A stretch of DNA of 36,535 bases from positions 1 to 36,535 of the forward strand of contig NZ_NKHF01000208.1 in the NCBI RefSeq assembly GCF_002744175.1, given 5' to 3'. Source of the stretch: Pseudoalteromonas piscicida. Lineage in GTDB: Bacteria > Pseudomonadota > Gammaproteobacteria > Enterobacterales > Alteromonadaceae. How positions within the stretch are numbered: position 1 is the first letter of the stretch; each line of letters begins with the position of its first letter. This document shows, piece by piece, positions 24,598 through 31,774 of the stretch. The notes beneath the pieces are model-generated. The model searched no databases, was not told where the DNA came from, and saw nothing but the letters and a program-made list of their open reading frames with translations. A program made the position numbers and the translations under genes.

Positions 24598-25008
24598 CAG
24601 CAGCTCTTGCACGCTACTTAAGCCAGTGCCACTGTGATTTAAGAAACAAGAGGAATGCGTTGTGCCGTCATAGGCTCCATAACTGTTTTTTGCTTTAACC
24701 TCTAACCTAAGCACTTGTCTTGCTCCACTGCTGTCATGTGTCCATATTTTTCTATAACTAACAAGTTGCACCGAGTCAGGATCTTTCCAAGCACGATTTT
24801 CTTTGACGTAGGCGAGGCATTCTTCAACCAATTTGTCAGGCGATGGCCTAGTGCTTGGTGCGTTACTTCTTACTTTTACTTTTTCAGCATTTTTAGCACA
24901 TGGCCTATCACTATATGTTGTTACACCATCTACGTCGCATTTGTAGACTTCAAACGCAAAGGTAGAACTACTGACGCAAAGAATAAGTGGGATCATCATT
25001 AATTTCAT
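24595..25008 (-). CDS. Secreted DUF4124-type protein (cargo)
   Basis: 137 aa. A clear signal peptide (MKLMMIPLILCVSSSTFA, cleavage near residue 18) is followed by EVYKCDVDGVTTYSDRPCA, the DUF4124 pattern. The later half is mixed with two Cys (CLAYV and SSCFLN). It is a periplasmic or envelope protein expressed from its own promoter in the 25009-25390 region (RBS AAGGAT). Its stop is inside the late promoter repeat. DUF4124 proteins have no established role; in a prophage an envelope function affecting the lysogen is plausible. Confidence 0.85.
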   Translation of the reverse strand: MKLMMIPLILCVSSSTFAFEVYKCDVDGVTTYSDRPCAKNAEKVKVRSNAPSTRPSPDKLVEECLAYVKENRAWKDPDSVQLVSYRKIWTHDSSGARQVLRLEVKAKNSYGAYDGTTHSSCFLNHSGTGLSSVQELL

Positions 25009-25390
25009 AAAACTATCCTTAGTTAGGTTGGCTTTTTAATATAAGCGAAAAACCCGATAAGTAAAAAGGCTTTTAAGTAAACTTGTTAACATAAGGTATC
25101 AATAAATCACCTGATATCTGGTGTTTTTTTCGCAACGAATACTGATCCACTTTCAAAGAGCAACGCTAAATTCGGGCGCTCTGTCGCAAATTATTAAAAT
25201 TATTCCGAAAATAAACACAAAACTGTTTGCCTAACATTTGGCAAATGTTATAGTTGAGTTAATGGATTGAGTAACCAGTAGTAACGTAGCACGGACAGCC
25301 ACGGCATCCGTTCCCATTTTTAATCTAAGTTAAAGATTATTTCTCAATTTTGCTGCTATGCTGTGTGCTCTATTTCAAAGGAGCAAAACC
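25009..25390. promoter_or_regulatory. Divergent intergenic region with two palindromes
   Basis: No gene is seen in this 382-bp region. For the + strand cargo operon a promoter fits at 25227-25254 (TTGCCT, 16 bp, TATAGT), and its spacer is covered by a 19-bp palindrome centred on a G (TAACATTTGGCAAATGTTA, 25232-25250). At 25108-25123 an imperfect palindrome (CACCTGATATCTGGTG) shares GATATCTG with the main repressor operator and is followed by T7. Two weak hairpins lie at 25296-25340. For the - strand gene, TTTACT and TATATT 16 bp apart lie 30-60 bp upstream of its start. These elements suggest regulated, lysogen-expressed cargo. Confidence 0.6.
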
Positions 25391-25552
25391 ATGAAAAACC
25401 AAAAAAATACACAAAAATCACTATCATCAGCTGACTTAGCAAAGGTTGTGGGTGGCAATGGGAGTGGTAATAACCCGATTGAATACCCAAAAAAGAAAAC
25501 CGTAGAAAGTAATGCATTCGTCGAGTCAGTGATTGTTTCTAGCGTATTTTAG
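25391..25552 (+). CDS. Double-glycine leader peptide (bacteriocin-like precursor)
   Basis: 53 aa. The first 22 residues (MKNQKNTQKSLSSADLAKVV plus GG) match the double-glycine leader of class II bacteriocin and similar exported precursors: a charged start, LSSADLAKVV, GG at 21-22. The expected core of 31 residues begins NGSGNNPIEYPKKKTVESNA; it has no Cys and ends in a hydrophobic VESVIVSSVF. AAAGGAG precedes the ATG, an excellent ribosome site. A longer upstream frame (from 25358) looks spurious. No C39 peptidase-transporter is in the window, so a host one would be needed for export. Possible roles: bacteriocin, signal or exclusion peptide. Confidence 0.8.
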   Translation: MKNQKNTQKSLSSADLAKVVGGNGSGNNPIEYPKKKTVESNAFVESVIVSSVF

Positions 25553-25587
25553 AAACACAGATTTAACGAGTACTAGGGAGAAGTATA

Positions 25588-26094
25588 ATGCTGGCTGGCT
25601 ATTCTGAACTACTAAACCAATTAAATAGTTGGTTATGGTTAGTTTCAATATCATTGCCGTTTGTTGTGTTGTTTATGGGTAAGGGTAGCCAGTCATACTT
25701 TATTGTCGCTGCTGTTTGGTGTACAGCTCAATTGTTTAATCTTCAATTTGAAGAAAAGCTCTGGGCCATCGCGACTGAGCCTGGAAACCTATTTTATTGG
25801 TTTGGTTCTTGGGCCACAATTGATGTTTTGTGTATTGCTTTAATCATCTTTTGCCATAAGTCACTAAAGATAAAGATTGATTTTGAAGCTTTTAGTATTT
25901 CAATATGCTTAGCTATGTTAGCTATTCTCCAGATACTAACTTACCTTGATGGAGTAGTATGGCAGACTTATTTGCTAGGAGAAGCTTATACACTGGGAGT
26001 CAATACAGGCAACCTCGCCAACAGCTTAATTTTAGCAGTTCCCATCGTTTGTAAAGCCATCGAATCTTTCAATCTTAAAAGGGGGACCACGTAA
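25588..26094 (+). CDS. Polytopic membrane protein in the leader-peptide operon
   Basis: 168 aa, family unknown. At least four membrane segments are seen near residues 13-31, 36-51, 70-92 and 100-121, with a fifth near 140-158. Starts after AGGGAG, 35 bp from the peptide stop, and ends in TAATG with the next gene, so the three genes are one operon. A membrane protein next to a small exported peptide would fit an immunity protein, a peptide receptor or an envelope partner. Nothing in the sequence decides among these. Confidence 0.78.
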   Translation: MLAGYSELLNQLNSWLWLVSISLPFVVLFMGKGSQSYFIVAAVWCTAQLFNLQFEEKLWAIATEPGNLFYWFGSWATIDVLCIALIIFCHKSLKIKIDFEAFSISICLAMLAILQILTYLDGVVWQTYLLGEAYTLGVNTGNLANSLILAVPIVCKAIESFNLKRGTT

Positions 26095-26405
26095 TGTTCG
26101 CTGTTTCATACATATGTATATTGTTTGTATTCATTACATACCTTGTGTGCCAGCTTTTTAAATATAAATCAACGCCCGAAGACCGCATTCGGAAGCTTAT
26201 CGAAAAGCGTGTTCAGCGTGACTTTCAAATTAGGGCACACAACATTTTAGTAAAAAAACCAATGATCGATAAAATGGTAAATAACGATCATAGGTATAAT
26301 GCATTGCTCGACTGGAAGAAAGAAGTTGAAGGTTATTACAGGGACTATGAAGCACAGGTTGAATTAGAAGTTTCTCAATACAACGTTATCAAATTAAAAA
26401 TCTAA
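26094..26405 (+). CDS. Membrane-anchored small protein in the leader-peptide operon
   Basis: 103 aa. One N-terminal membrane helix (residues 3-22, AVSYICILFVFITYLVCQLF), then a charged helical cytoplasmic segment. It overlaps the preceding gene by one base (TAATG), so it is translationally coupled. The stop lies in the stem of the bidirectional terminator. Family unknown. It probably works with the polytopic protein. Confidence 0.75.
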   Translation: MFAVSYICILFVFITYLVCQLFKYKSTPEDRIRKLIEKRVQRDFQIRAHNILVKKPMIDKMVNNDHRYNALLDWKKEVEGYYRDYEAQVELEVSQYNVIKLKI

Positions 26406-26425
26406 AGAGAGTTAACCCTCTTTAG
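26402..26425. terminator. Bidirectional terminator between cargo operon and repressor
   Basis: CTAAAGAG (26402-26409) pairs perfectly with CTCTTTAG (26418-26425) across an 8-base loop, with T-rich sequence on both sides. It covers the stop codons of the + strand 26094-26405 gene and of the - strand repressor, and so separates the two convergent units. Confidence 0.88.
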
Positions 26426-26813
26426 ATTTTACCGATATTTCAGGCATATCTTTAAAATCCACATCCTCGCCAGCTGCCTTCTTTATCGAATACAAAGCGA
26501 AGTTCAATACTGTATTAAAAGGGGTTTCCCTTGATTTGGTAACCCAACCAAGCTCAGCTGTATCAAACAAAAATGAGGTCATACCTTCCAATATCTGAGT
26601 TTCAGAATAATTTCCGTGGTTTTTATTACCTGTCAGTACGTACTGGATATCCACTCCAAACTCAGCAAATGCAGCTAGTTGAACCGCTGTAGGTGATGTT
26701 GAGCCTTTCTCCCAGTCAACCAAAGTTCGTCTTTTTGCGCCTGCAATTGCGGCAAAACTCTCTTGGTTCATTCCCAATTTTTCACGCTCTTCTTTTAGAC
26801 GAGTTCCAATCAT
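26412..26813 (-). CDS. cI-like lysogeny repressor (HTH_3)
   Basis: 133 aa. The N-terminal helix-turn-helix (residues 3-58) includes RLKEEREKLGMNQESFAAIAGAKRRTLVDWEKGSTSPTAVQ, the XRE type. The C-terminal ~65 residues likely dimerise. It lacks the LexA-like peptidase of the lambda repressor, so RecA-driven self-cleavage is not expected. It faces the early operon and its start abuts an imperfect operator copy, so autoregulation is likely. Length and position fit the repressor of B3-like transposable phages. Confidence 0.88.
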   Translation of the reverse strand: MIGTRLKEEREKLGMNQESFAAIAGAKRRTLVDWEKGSTSPTAVQLAAFAEFGVDIQYVLTGNKNHGNYSETQILEGMTSFLFDTAELGWVTKSRETPFNTVLNFALYSIKKAAGEDVDFKDMPEISVKSKEG

Positions 26814-26830
26814 GTGCAGATATCCGCCAT
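26813..26830. promoter_or_regulatory. Operator O1, imperfect copy of the main palindrome
   Basis: TGTGCAGATATCCGCCAT begins in the repressor start codon and covers its probable ribosome site. Its first 12 bases equal the first 12 bases of the perfect palindrome at 26844-26861; the second half has diverged. Binding here would reduce repressor synthesis. Confidence 0.7.
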
Positions 26831-26837
26831 AAATATA

Positions 26838-26866
26838 TTGACATGTGCAGATATCTGCACAATAAT
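26838..26866 (+). promoter_or_regulatory. Early promoter with palindromic operator in the spacer
   Basis: TTGACA (26838-26843), a 17-bp spacer and AATAAT (26861-26866) form a near-consensus sigma-70 promoter for the early operon. The perfect 18-bp palindrome TGTGCAGATATCTGCACA (26844-26861) fills the spacer. Repressor bound there would block RNA polymerase. O1 lies 14 bp to the left. Confidence 0.88.
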
Positions 26867-26883
26867 CAACTCAACATTTAACC

Positions 26884-26927
26884 AAACCCTTTTCTAACCG
26901 TTCGCCAAAACACTTTAGAAAGGGTTT
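26884..26927 (+). terminator. Leader hairpin, possible attenuator before ner
   Basis: AAACCCTTTTCTAA (26884-26897) pairs with TTAGAAAGGGTTT (26915-26927), with one bulge, in the early leader between the promoter and the Ner-like gene. Only a short T-rich end follows. It could be an attenuator or protect the 5' end; the effect is unknown. Confidence 0.5.
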
Positions 26928-26948
26928 TATTCAAAAAGGTAGAGTACT

Positions 26949-27224
26949 ATGAATCCAACGGAAATTAAAGACGCCATCGCAGACGAAGGCTACACACTAT
27001 CAATGGTTGCAGCAGCTTTAGGAGTAAACCTTGCGACTGTTTCAGGTGTAGTTTGTGGCCATTCCCAATCACGTCGCATTGCTGAAGCAATCAGTAAAAT
27101 TATCAAAAAACCTATCAATGAGGTGTTTCCTGATAAATCCGCCTATACCAATCCCCGAGTATTAAGAGGGGAAGAGCGTAAGCAAGGTATTGCACAACTT
27201 CAGCAACTGCTGGCCGCCTCGTAA
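26949..27224 (+). CDS. Ner-like DNA-binding regulator
   Basis: 91 aa. The N-terminal ~60 residues (NPTEIKDAIADEGYTLSMVAAALGVNLATVSGVV with SQSRRIAEAISKIIKKPINEVFP) match the Ner/Nlp helix-turn-helix of transposable phages. Ner proteins repress the early and repressor promoters during lytic growth. It is the first gene of the early operon, as in Mu. About 30 residues beyond the HTH are present, slightly longer than Mu Ner (75 aa). Confidence 0.9.
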   Translation: MNPTEIKDAIADEGYTLSMVAAALGVNLATVSGVVCGHSQSRRIAEAISKIIKKPINEVFPDKSAYTNPRVLRGEERKQGIAQLQQLLAAS

Positions 27225-27520
27225 GGGCGAAGTAACCATCTAATCATTAATTCAGTTACAGACCTTACAGGAGCCACACAATGCAGATAATTAGCCCGTA
27301 CATAGCACAGTGCTATCAGCGCCAACAAAGCCGTGTTTTGTTGTTGGTACAAGCGATTAACCACCACTCTGCGCTCAATATGCGTATAGCTGCCAAGTTC
27401 AACAATAAGTTGGCGCAGTTCTTTAGCGCTCGCGCAGTAAACAGTGGCACAAGGTTTATCGTCAATACACAGCCATTCAAGCAAGTTATTAAACTGGTAA
27501 GTAGCAAATTCGGTTTGCAT
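27200..27520 (-). CDS. Possible antisense gene inside the early operon
   Basis: 106 aa. The ATG at 27520 follows GGGAG with 8-bp spacing, and the codons used are common ones without the rare ATA/AGG codons of the opposite frame. The protein has a mix of charged and hydrophobic residues (CIDDKPCATVYCASAKELRQLIVELGSY) and could be a small folded domain. It is convergent with Ner, overlapping its end by 25 bp, and overlaps the + strand frame at 27281-27661. Family unknown. If real, it would be the only - strand gene in the early region, maybe expressed in lysogeny. Confidence 0.5.
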   Translation of the reverse strand: MQTEFATYQFNNLLEWLCIDDKPCATVYCASAKELRQLIVELGSYTHIERRVVVNRLYQQQNTALLALIALCYVRANYLHCVAPVRSVTELMIRWLLRPYEAASSC

Positions 27521-27661
27521 GGTTTGATCTCCCGTTTACGTGATGATCAAATTCTAGCCAGCGAGATCACTCCTTGGGAAGTTCCAAAAATTCTTTCTTT
27601 TTGGAATACCCGTAAGCTGACTTCAGCATTGCAAGTTGGAGGGACTTATGACCAAGCCTAA
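27281..27661 (+). CDS. Alternative + strand frame in the early operon
   Basis: 126 aa with an AGGAG ribosome site 7 bp before the ATG, fitting the direction of the early operon. The frame overlaps the - strand 27200-27520 frame, and probably only one is a gene. Composition is less typical (several ATA and AGG codons), and the protein shows no recognisable domain. It would overlap the next gene by 14 bp. A 9-bp hairpin (27582-27606) lies in its 3' part. I rate it below the - strand frame. Confidence 0.35.
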   Translation: MQIISPYIAQCYQRQQSRVLLLVQAINHHSALNMRIAAKFNNKLAQFFSARAVNSGTRFIVNTQPFKQVIKLVSSKFGLHGLISRLRDDQILASEITPWEVPKILSFWNTRKLTSALQVGGTYDQA

Positions 27662-28124
27662 ACGCCGTCAGTGGAGCCGTGTAGTCGCTCGCAGCCTGCC
27701 TGAGTCCTTACAGCTTTGTAAGGAGCATGGAATGGCGACACGAAACATGAGCGTGCCACGCATCGCTGATAGAACGGGCGTAAGCACCGATATGCTTTAT
27801 AAATACCTTGGTAATGGCGATATGCCCGCTAGCTTATTAATCCCATATATGGCTGCTACAGGCAGAGAGTACCCACTCCAATATATGGCACACAGCTTGG
27901 ATAAGTTGGTTGTCGATATGCCTAAAAGCAAAAAGCCTTCAATGCCAACATTGAATCATCTAAATCAATTTGCAAATCAGGTAATTGGTATGGCCATGCA
28001 ATTGGAAGAAGGTGGTGGAAACCATCAACACGTTGCAGAGCAAATAGTTGTTCTGATGCAAGAATTGGCTTACCAAAAACTCGAAGTCGAACGTCTCGAC
28101 GATCCCCAGCAGCAGCTTATTTAG
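27648..28124 (+). CDS. Putative DNA-binding early protein
   Basis: 158 aa from the ATG at 27648 after a strong TTGGAGGGA site. The N-terminal part (MTKPKRRQWSRVVARSLPES, then MSVPRIADRTGVSTDMLYKYLGNGDMPASLL) contains a helix-turn-helix resembling phage regulatory CII/Cox-like proteins; the rest is helical. A comparable gene lies downstream of ner in B3-like phages. Role likely transcription control in early lytic growth; details unknown. Confidence 0.82.
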   Translation: MTKPKRRQWSRVVARSLPESLQLCKEHGMATRNMSVPRIADRTGVSTDMLYKYLGNGDMPASLLIPYMAATGREYPLQYMAHSLDKLVVDMPKSKKPSMPTLNHLNQFANQVIGMAMQLEEGGGNHQHVAEQIVVLMQELAYQKLEVERLDDPQQQLI

Positions 28125-28133
28125 GAGCATATT

Positions 28134-28289
28134 ATGACTATCAAAGACCAAGTTGCGCCTAAAAAACACCATAACGAGCAAAGTTCGAGCGTTTGGTTGG
28201 GTAAACAAGCAGGTAAAACTGTGCTGCTAATGAGTTTGGAGCAGCTAAAAGCACTGGCACACGGAAAATCACAAGGAGAGAACGCATGA
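28134..28289 (+). CDS. Small early protein
   Basis: 51 aa, beginning MTIKDQVAPKKHHNEQSS and ending ALAHGKSQGENA, preceded by TTTAGGAG. Its stop overlaps the next start as ATGA (28286-28289), showing coupling. Basic and short, with a hydrophobic stretch VLLMSLEQLKALA. No family recognised. It is a real gene by ribosome site and spacing. Confidence 0.72.
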   Translation: MTIKDQVAPKKHHNEQSSSVWLGKQAGKTVLLMSLEQLKALAHGKSQGENA

Positions 28290-28543
28290 CTATTTTGACG
28301 CAACCGATTGAACTTGAACATGTAAAAGTGAAGAACACACGCGTATTTATTCAATGCCAGTGCTGCAAGCATAAGGAGCTAGCAAATCAAGGCAATATCA
28401 CACCGCTAGAGTGGCGTAATGCTGCATTAGTTGTTGGTTGGCGTCATGTGATGACCGAGTACACAGATATAGATGTGGTTTGTCCTAGCTGTGTAGAGGC
28501 ATTTCATACACCTATTCAACAGCCTAAAAGGGAGGCGGTATGA
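28286..28543 (+). CDS. Small early zinc-ribbon-like protein
   Basis: 85 aa. CQCC near residues 24-27 and CPSC at 66-69 form a likely zinc ribbon. The spacer carries an acidic and aromatic region (WRNAALVVGWRHVM). Overlaps the previous gene by 4 bp and the next by 4 bp. No named family recognised; zinc ribbons of this size in early phage operons often bind nucleic acid or host proteins. Confidence 0.78.
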   Translation: MTILTQPIELEHVKVKNTRVFIQCQCCKHKELANQGNITPLEWRNAALVVGWRHVMTEYTDIDVVCPSCVEAFHTPIQQPKREAV

Positions 28544-28767
28544 AAATCTCTAATCATCGCAGTGCCTGTGTATTCAAAGAAGGCCATCAACTAACTGTAT
28601 GGGTTTGTCCAGACAGTGCGGGGCTTGTCAAAAGTGGTCAATGGGATGCTGAAAAAATGGAAAACAACTCATTGTACCTAACGGCCCCAGCGACCCGTGA
28701 AAATTGGTATGAACTACATGCTTATGTACGGAGGCTGTTTAGCCCTGTAACCGTGGAGTGTGGCTAA
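28540..28767 (+). CDS. Small early protein
   Basis: 75 aa, overlapping the previous start by 4 bp and the next gene by one base. It is compact and mixed (VWVCPDSAGLVKSGQWDAEK), with no membrane segment. Family unknown. Its tight coupling to neighbours indicates it is translated. Confidence 0.75.
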   Translation: MKISNHRSACVFKEGHQLTVWVCPDSAGLVKSGQWDAEKMENNSLYLTAPATRENWYELHAYVRRLFSPVTVECG

Positions 28768-29078
28768 TGAGTAACGAACGATATCTATCCCCCCAAGTGC
28801 TGCGAGTACTGGCAGCGGTTGAGTTGATGGCGGGTAAAGAGCTGGATGGTGTTGAGCCAAAGCAGCTGGCCCAGGAGTTAGACACTAGTCCAGCAGATGT
28901 AACGCGCATATTGGCAAATTTGGCACATGCGGGATGGGCTGAGCGTCTACCGGGGAATGAAAAGCGCTGGCGCTTACATAAAAAGCCTGTGCAGTTGAGT
29001 AACACGGTAGACCACAATATTAAAAACGTACTGCGCAACTTACAGCAAGAGTACAGCAACTACAGTATTTTGAGGTAG
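28767..29078 (+). CDS. Winged-helix protein (IclR/MarR-like)
   Basis: 103 aa from the ATG at 28767. LSPQVLRVLAAVELMAGKELDGVEPKQLAQELDTSPADVTRILANLAHAGWAERLPGNEKRWRLHKKP is a clear winged helix: a three-helix core with a wing pattern. Related genes lie upstream of the transposase in B3- and BcepMu-like phages. It probably regulates early transcription or assists the transposase. No effector domain. Confidence 0.85.
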   Translation: MSNERYLSPQVLRVLAAVELMAGKELDGVEPKQLAQELDTSPADVTRILANLAHAGWAERLPGNEKRWRLHKKPVQLSNTVDHNIKNVLRNLQQEYSNYSILR

Positions 29079-29080
29079 TT

Positions 29081-29998
29081 ATGAGCGAGAAAGATATAAC
29101 ACCGACGGTTGAGAAAGCCCTAGTTGAAGGTAAAGACCTACTCGCGTCTAAACAAGAAGTTTTGATGGAGTTGGGTCGTCTACAAGCCTTCACCCATATG
29201 AAAAACTATGCGACAGTCGCAGAAATCATCACTTTTAAAAAAATAAGAGAATCTAAAGAATACAAGGGGTTAACTTATCAAAAGGATGGAAAAACTGCGA
29301 CGGTCGCAACAATTGAAGAATTTTGCCCTGCATTTTTGAATCGCTCGTACCGTTCTTTAAAAGAAGCGGAAGAATATCTGGCGACTTTTGGGGAAGAGTT
29401 TTACGAAACGTCAAAGCAAATAGGTATTGGAAATCGTGAGCTACGTGCTTTGCGTCAACTTCCCGAAGATGAACAAGCGCTGGTTATAGAGTCGGAAGCC
29501 GTTGAAACAGGCGATAAAGAAGCCGTAAAAGAGCTAATCGACGAACTCAAAGCGAAGCACGCTAAGGAAAAAGAGAAAATCACTCAAGAGCTGGACGCAA
29601 CCGAGCGCATGCTCAAAGTGTCTCGTGATTCTTCATCCAAAAAAGAAGAGGAAATCATTAAGCTCAAAACCGACCTAGAAAGCAAAAAGTTTAGTGCCGA
29701 ACGCTGGAAAGGCGAAGCCAAAAGCTTTTTTGAAGCCTTGGCTAAAACCCAAAACCAAGTGCGTGAAGGGTTTAACCAAATGTTGGTACTCAGTGAGCAG
29801 CTTGAGACGGTAAAGATTGATGATAAAACCTACGATGCCGCTAAATCCGCGTTTTATGCTGACAGCAAAATTTTACTAACTCAACTCGCGCATGTGTGGA
29901 ACGAAATACACCGCACCTATGGCGACTTAGACGACGCGCGCCCCAGTGGTGAGTGGCTGGCCGAAATGGGCTTTGAAGGCATGGAGGTGATGGAATGA
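29081..29998 (+). CDS. Coiled-coil early protein (DUF3102-like pattern)
   Basis: 305 aa. The first ~150 residues contain FCPAFLNRSYRSLKEAEEYL and IGNRELRALRQLPEDEQALV, a pattern seen in DUF3102/ParB-like phage proteins. Residues ~155-240 are a coiled coil rich in Lys and Glu. It starts 3 bp after the winged-helix gene ends and overlaps the transposase start by 4 bp. A DNA-binding accessory role in transposition is plausible by position, but no function is known. Confidence 0.8.
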   Translation: MSEKDITPTVEKALVEGKDLLASKQEVLMELGRLQAFTHMKNYATVAEIITFKKIRESKEYKGLTYQKDGKTATVATIEEFCPAFLNRSYRSLKEAEEYLATFGEEFYETSKQIGIGNRELRALRQLPEDEQALVIESEAVETGDKEAVKELIDELKAKHAKEKEKITQELDATERMLKVSRDSSSKKEEEIIKLKTDLESKKFSAERWKGEAKSFFEALAKTQNQVREGFNQMLVLSEQLETVKIDDKTYDAAKSAFYADSKILLTQLAHVWNEIHRTYGDLDDARPSGEWLAEMGFEGMEVME

Positions 29999-31773
29999 AC
30001 GCATTATCTCTAGAGTACTGGGCTGAACAGCTAGACAACGCAGGCCACGGCCAAAAAGGCACAATCCGCGAAAAGGCGTGTGAAACACTGGGCCTAAGCA
30101 AAGACGCGCTATATCGCAAACTCAAAAAGCTTGGCTGGCAAAGTGGCAAAGCCAAACGCAGTGATGCAGGCACAACAGCGATGGACGATGAAGCCTTGAA
30201 TATGCTGGTGGCCATTTTAAACCAAGGGGTACGTGATAATGGTAAGCGGATCATGGATGTTACCACGGCTAAATCAATCTTGGTTGCTAATGGCTATGCC
30301 TGCTTAAGTACAAGCCAGATCAGCCGTGTACTAGCTAAACGTAATGCCTCAGTTAGCGCGTTAGATAGAGCAACACCGCATGTTCAAATGCGCAGTTTAG
30401 CGCCTAATCATGTACATCAAGTAGACCCTAGTTATTGTTTGCTTTATTACCCGCCAGGTAAAAAAGGCAAAGTGCAGCGCTACGCAAATGACTCTGAGTT
30501 TTACGCAAATAAGCCAGAGAACTTAGAGCGCATAAAGCACTTGCGAGTGTGGCGTTATGTATTGGTTGACCACAATAGCGGCATGATCCGCGTGCGTTAT
30601 TACGAGTCAGCGGGTGAAACGCAAGCCAATATGTTCGACTTTTTAATGTGGTGTTGGAAGCAACACGAAGGCTCGCCATTTATGGGCGTGCCACAAATTC
30701 TGTTGTGGGATAAAGGCAGTGCCAACACAGGTAAAGCAATTACCAATGTATTAGATGCACTCAAAGTTAAAAACATACCCCATGAGGCTGGTAACCCCCG
30801 CGCTAAAGGGGCTGTGGAAGTGGCAAACAACATTGTTGAAAAGCAATTTGAAAGCCGCATTTTGTTTGAACCGGTTAGCAGTGTTGACGAGCTAAACGAG
30901 TCGGTATGGGCATGGCAAGAGGCGTTTAACGCCAACAAAATACCTGGCATGAACTGCAAGCATAGTCGGCACAAACAAGCACGTTCAGATGTATGGCTAA
31001 CCATATACCAACCACAAAACCGCGACTACCTGCGCATGCTGCCAGATGAGCAAGTTTGCAGACTACTACTGACCAAAACAGGTGAAACACGGAAGGTGAA
31101 CGGTGATCTGGAGATCACTTATGTTCATCCACGTACCAAACAGCAGCACCGCTATGACGTTGGTGAACTGGAGCATGTACGTAACGGGATCACGGTTTCG
31201 GTTAGTCCAATTATTGTGGGTGATACGCCGGATTTATTAGTAGGTGTTACAACCCCCCTTGATGAAGTGGTGTATCACCAAGTTCAGCCAGCAGGTGTTG
31301 GTGAAGATGGCTTTAGGTTAGATGCCCCTGTAATTGGTGAAGAGCACATCCAAAACAAAGACACAGCGACTCAAAGCGCAGCTAAAGCAGCGGATAGGCT
31401 CGCTTTTGAAAATCTCAGTGATGCAGAAATCAAGCAGGCTAAGAAGAAAAAGCTAGCTCCATTTGGGGGCGCTTTGGTCGCTCACACACACCTCAAAAAT
31501 GTTGAGCACGACACCCGCATTGCGCCTAAGGGAGAAACTATTGAGCTAGACAACGCGATTGCTAAGCAAGTCGCGGAAGGCTCGCGCAAAGGCAAAGTGT
31601 TGGACTCGCTCGATTTACGCATGGTTGTAGCACAGCGTTTGGGTAGGCCGCTGCGTCCTAACGAAATTGATTGGCTGAATGGCCAAAGTATTGCTGAAGC
31701 GGAAGTGTCAGCGGTTGTTGAACAGTTGCACCTAGGAATTGTGGAGACTCCAGTGCTGAAGATAGCGAGATAG
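29995..31773 (+). CDS. DDE transposase (Mu A / B3-like)
   Basis: 592 aa. The catalytic triad is visible: D144 (HQVDPSYC), D239 (ILLWDKGSAN) and E275 (RAKGAVEVANN), the last two 36 residues apart, the D-35-E spacing of the retroviral integrase superfamily. An N-terminal helix-turn-helix (residues ~18-47, REKACETLGLSKDALYRKLKKLG) likely binds the end sites; a second helix-turn-helix lies near 88-115. The C-terminal domain (~350-590) carries the Mu transposase C-terminal pattern (beta barrel, then a helical tail) which would contact the AAA+ partner. It cuts and joins phage ends to target DNA. Confidence 0.96.
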   Translation: MNALSLEYWAEQLDNAGHGQKGTIREKACETLGLSKDALYRKLKKLGWQSGKAKRSDAGTTAMDDEALNMLVAILNQGVRDNGKRIMDVTTAKSILVANGYACLSTSQISRVLAKRNASVSALDRATPHVQMRSLAPNHVHQVDPSYCLLYYPPGKKGKVQRYANDSEFYANKPENLERIKHLRVWRYVLVDHNSGMIRVRYYESAGETQANMFDFLMWCWKQHEGSPFMGVPQILLWDKGSANTGKAITNVLDALKVKNIPHEAGNPRAKGAVEVANNIVEKQFESRILFEPVSSVDELNESVWAWQEAFNANKIPGMNCKHSRHKQARSDVWLTIYQPQNRDYLRMLPDEQVCRLLLTKTGETRKVNGDLEITYVHPRTKQQHRYDVGELEHVRNGITVSVSPIIVGDTPDLLVGVTTPLDEVVYHQVQPAGVGEDGFRLDAPVIGEEHIQNKDTATQSAAKAADRLAFENLSDAEIKQAKKKKLAPFGGALVAHTHLKNVEHDTRIAPKGETIELDNAIAKQVAEGSRKGKVLDSLDLRMVVAQRLGRPLRPNEIDWLNGQSIAEAEVSAVVEQLHLGIVETPVLKIAR

Positions 31774-31774
31774 C

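Noticed and set aside
25108..25130. Intrinsic terminator CACC...GGTG with T7
   Set aside because: The stem is only 4 bp with a central mismatch, and no + strand gene lies upstream. It is treated as a palindrome instead.
25358..25390. Longer start for the double-glycine peptide
   Set aside because: The extra 11 residues precede an excellent ribosome site for the internal ATG, and they would disturb the leader pattern.
27582..27606. 9-bp hairpin TTCCAAAAA/TTTTTGGAA as a terminator
   Set aside because: The T run is part of the stem and not beyond it, and termination there would cut the early operon. It may be a chance A/T palindrome.
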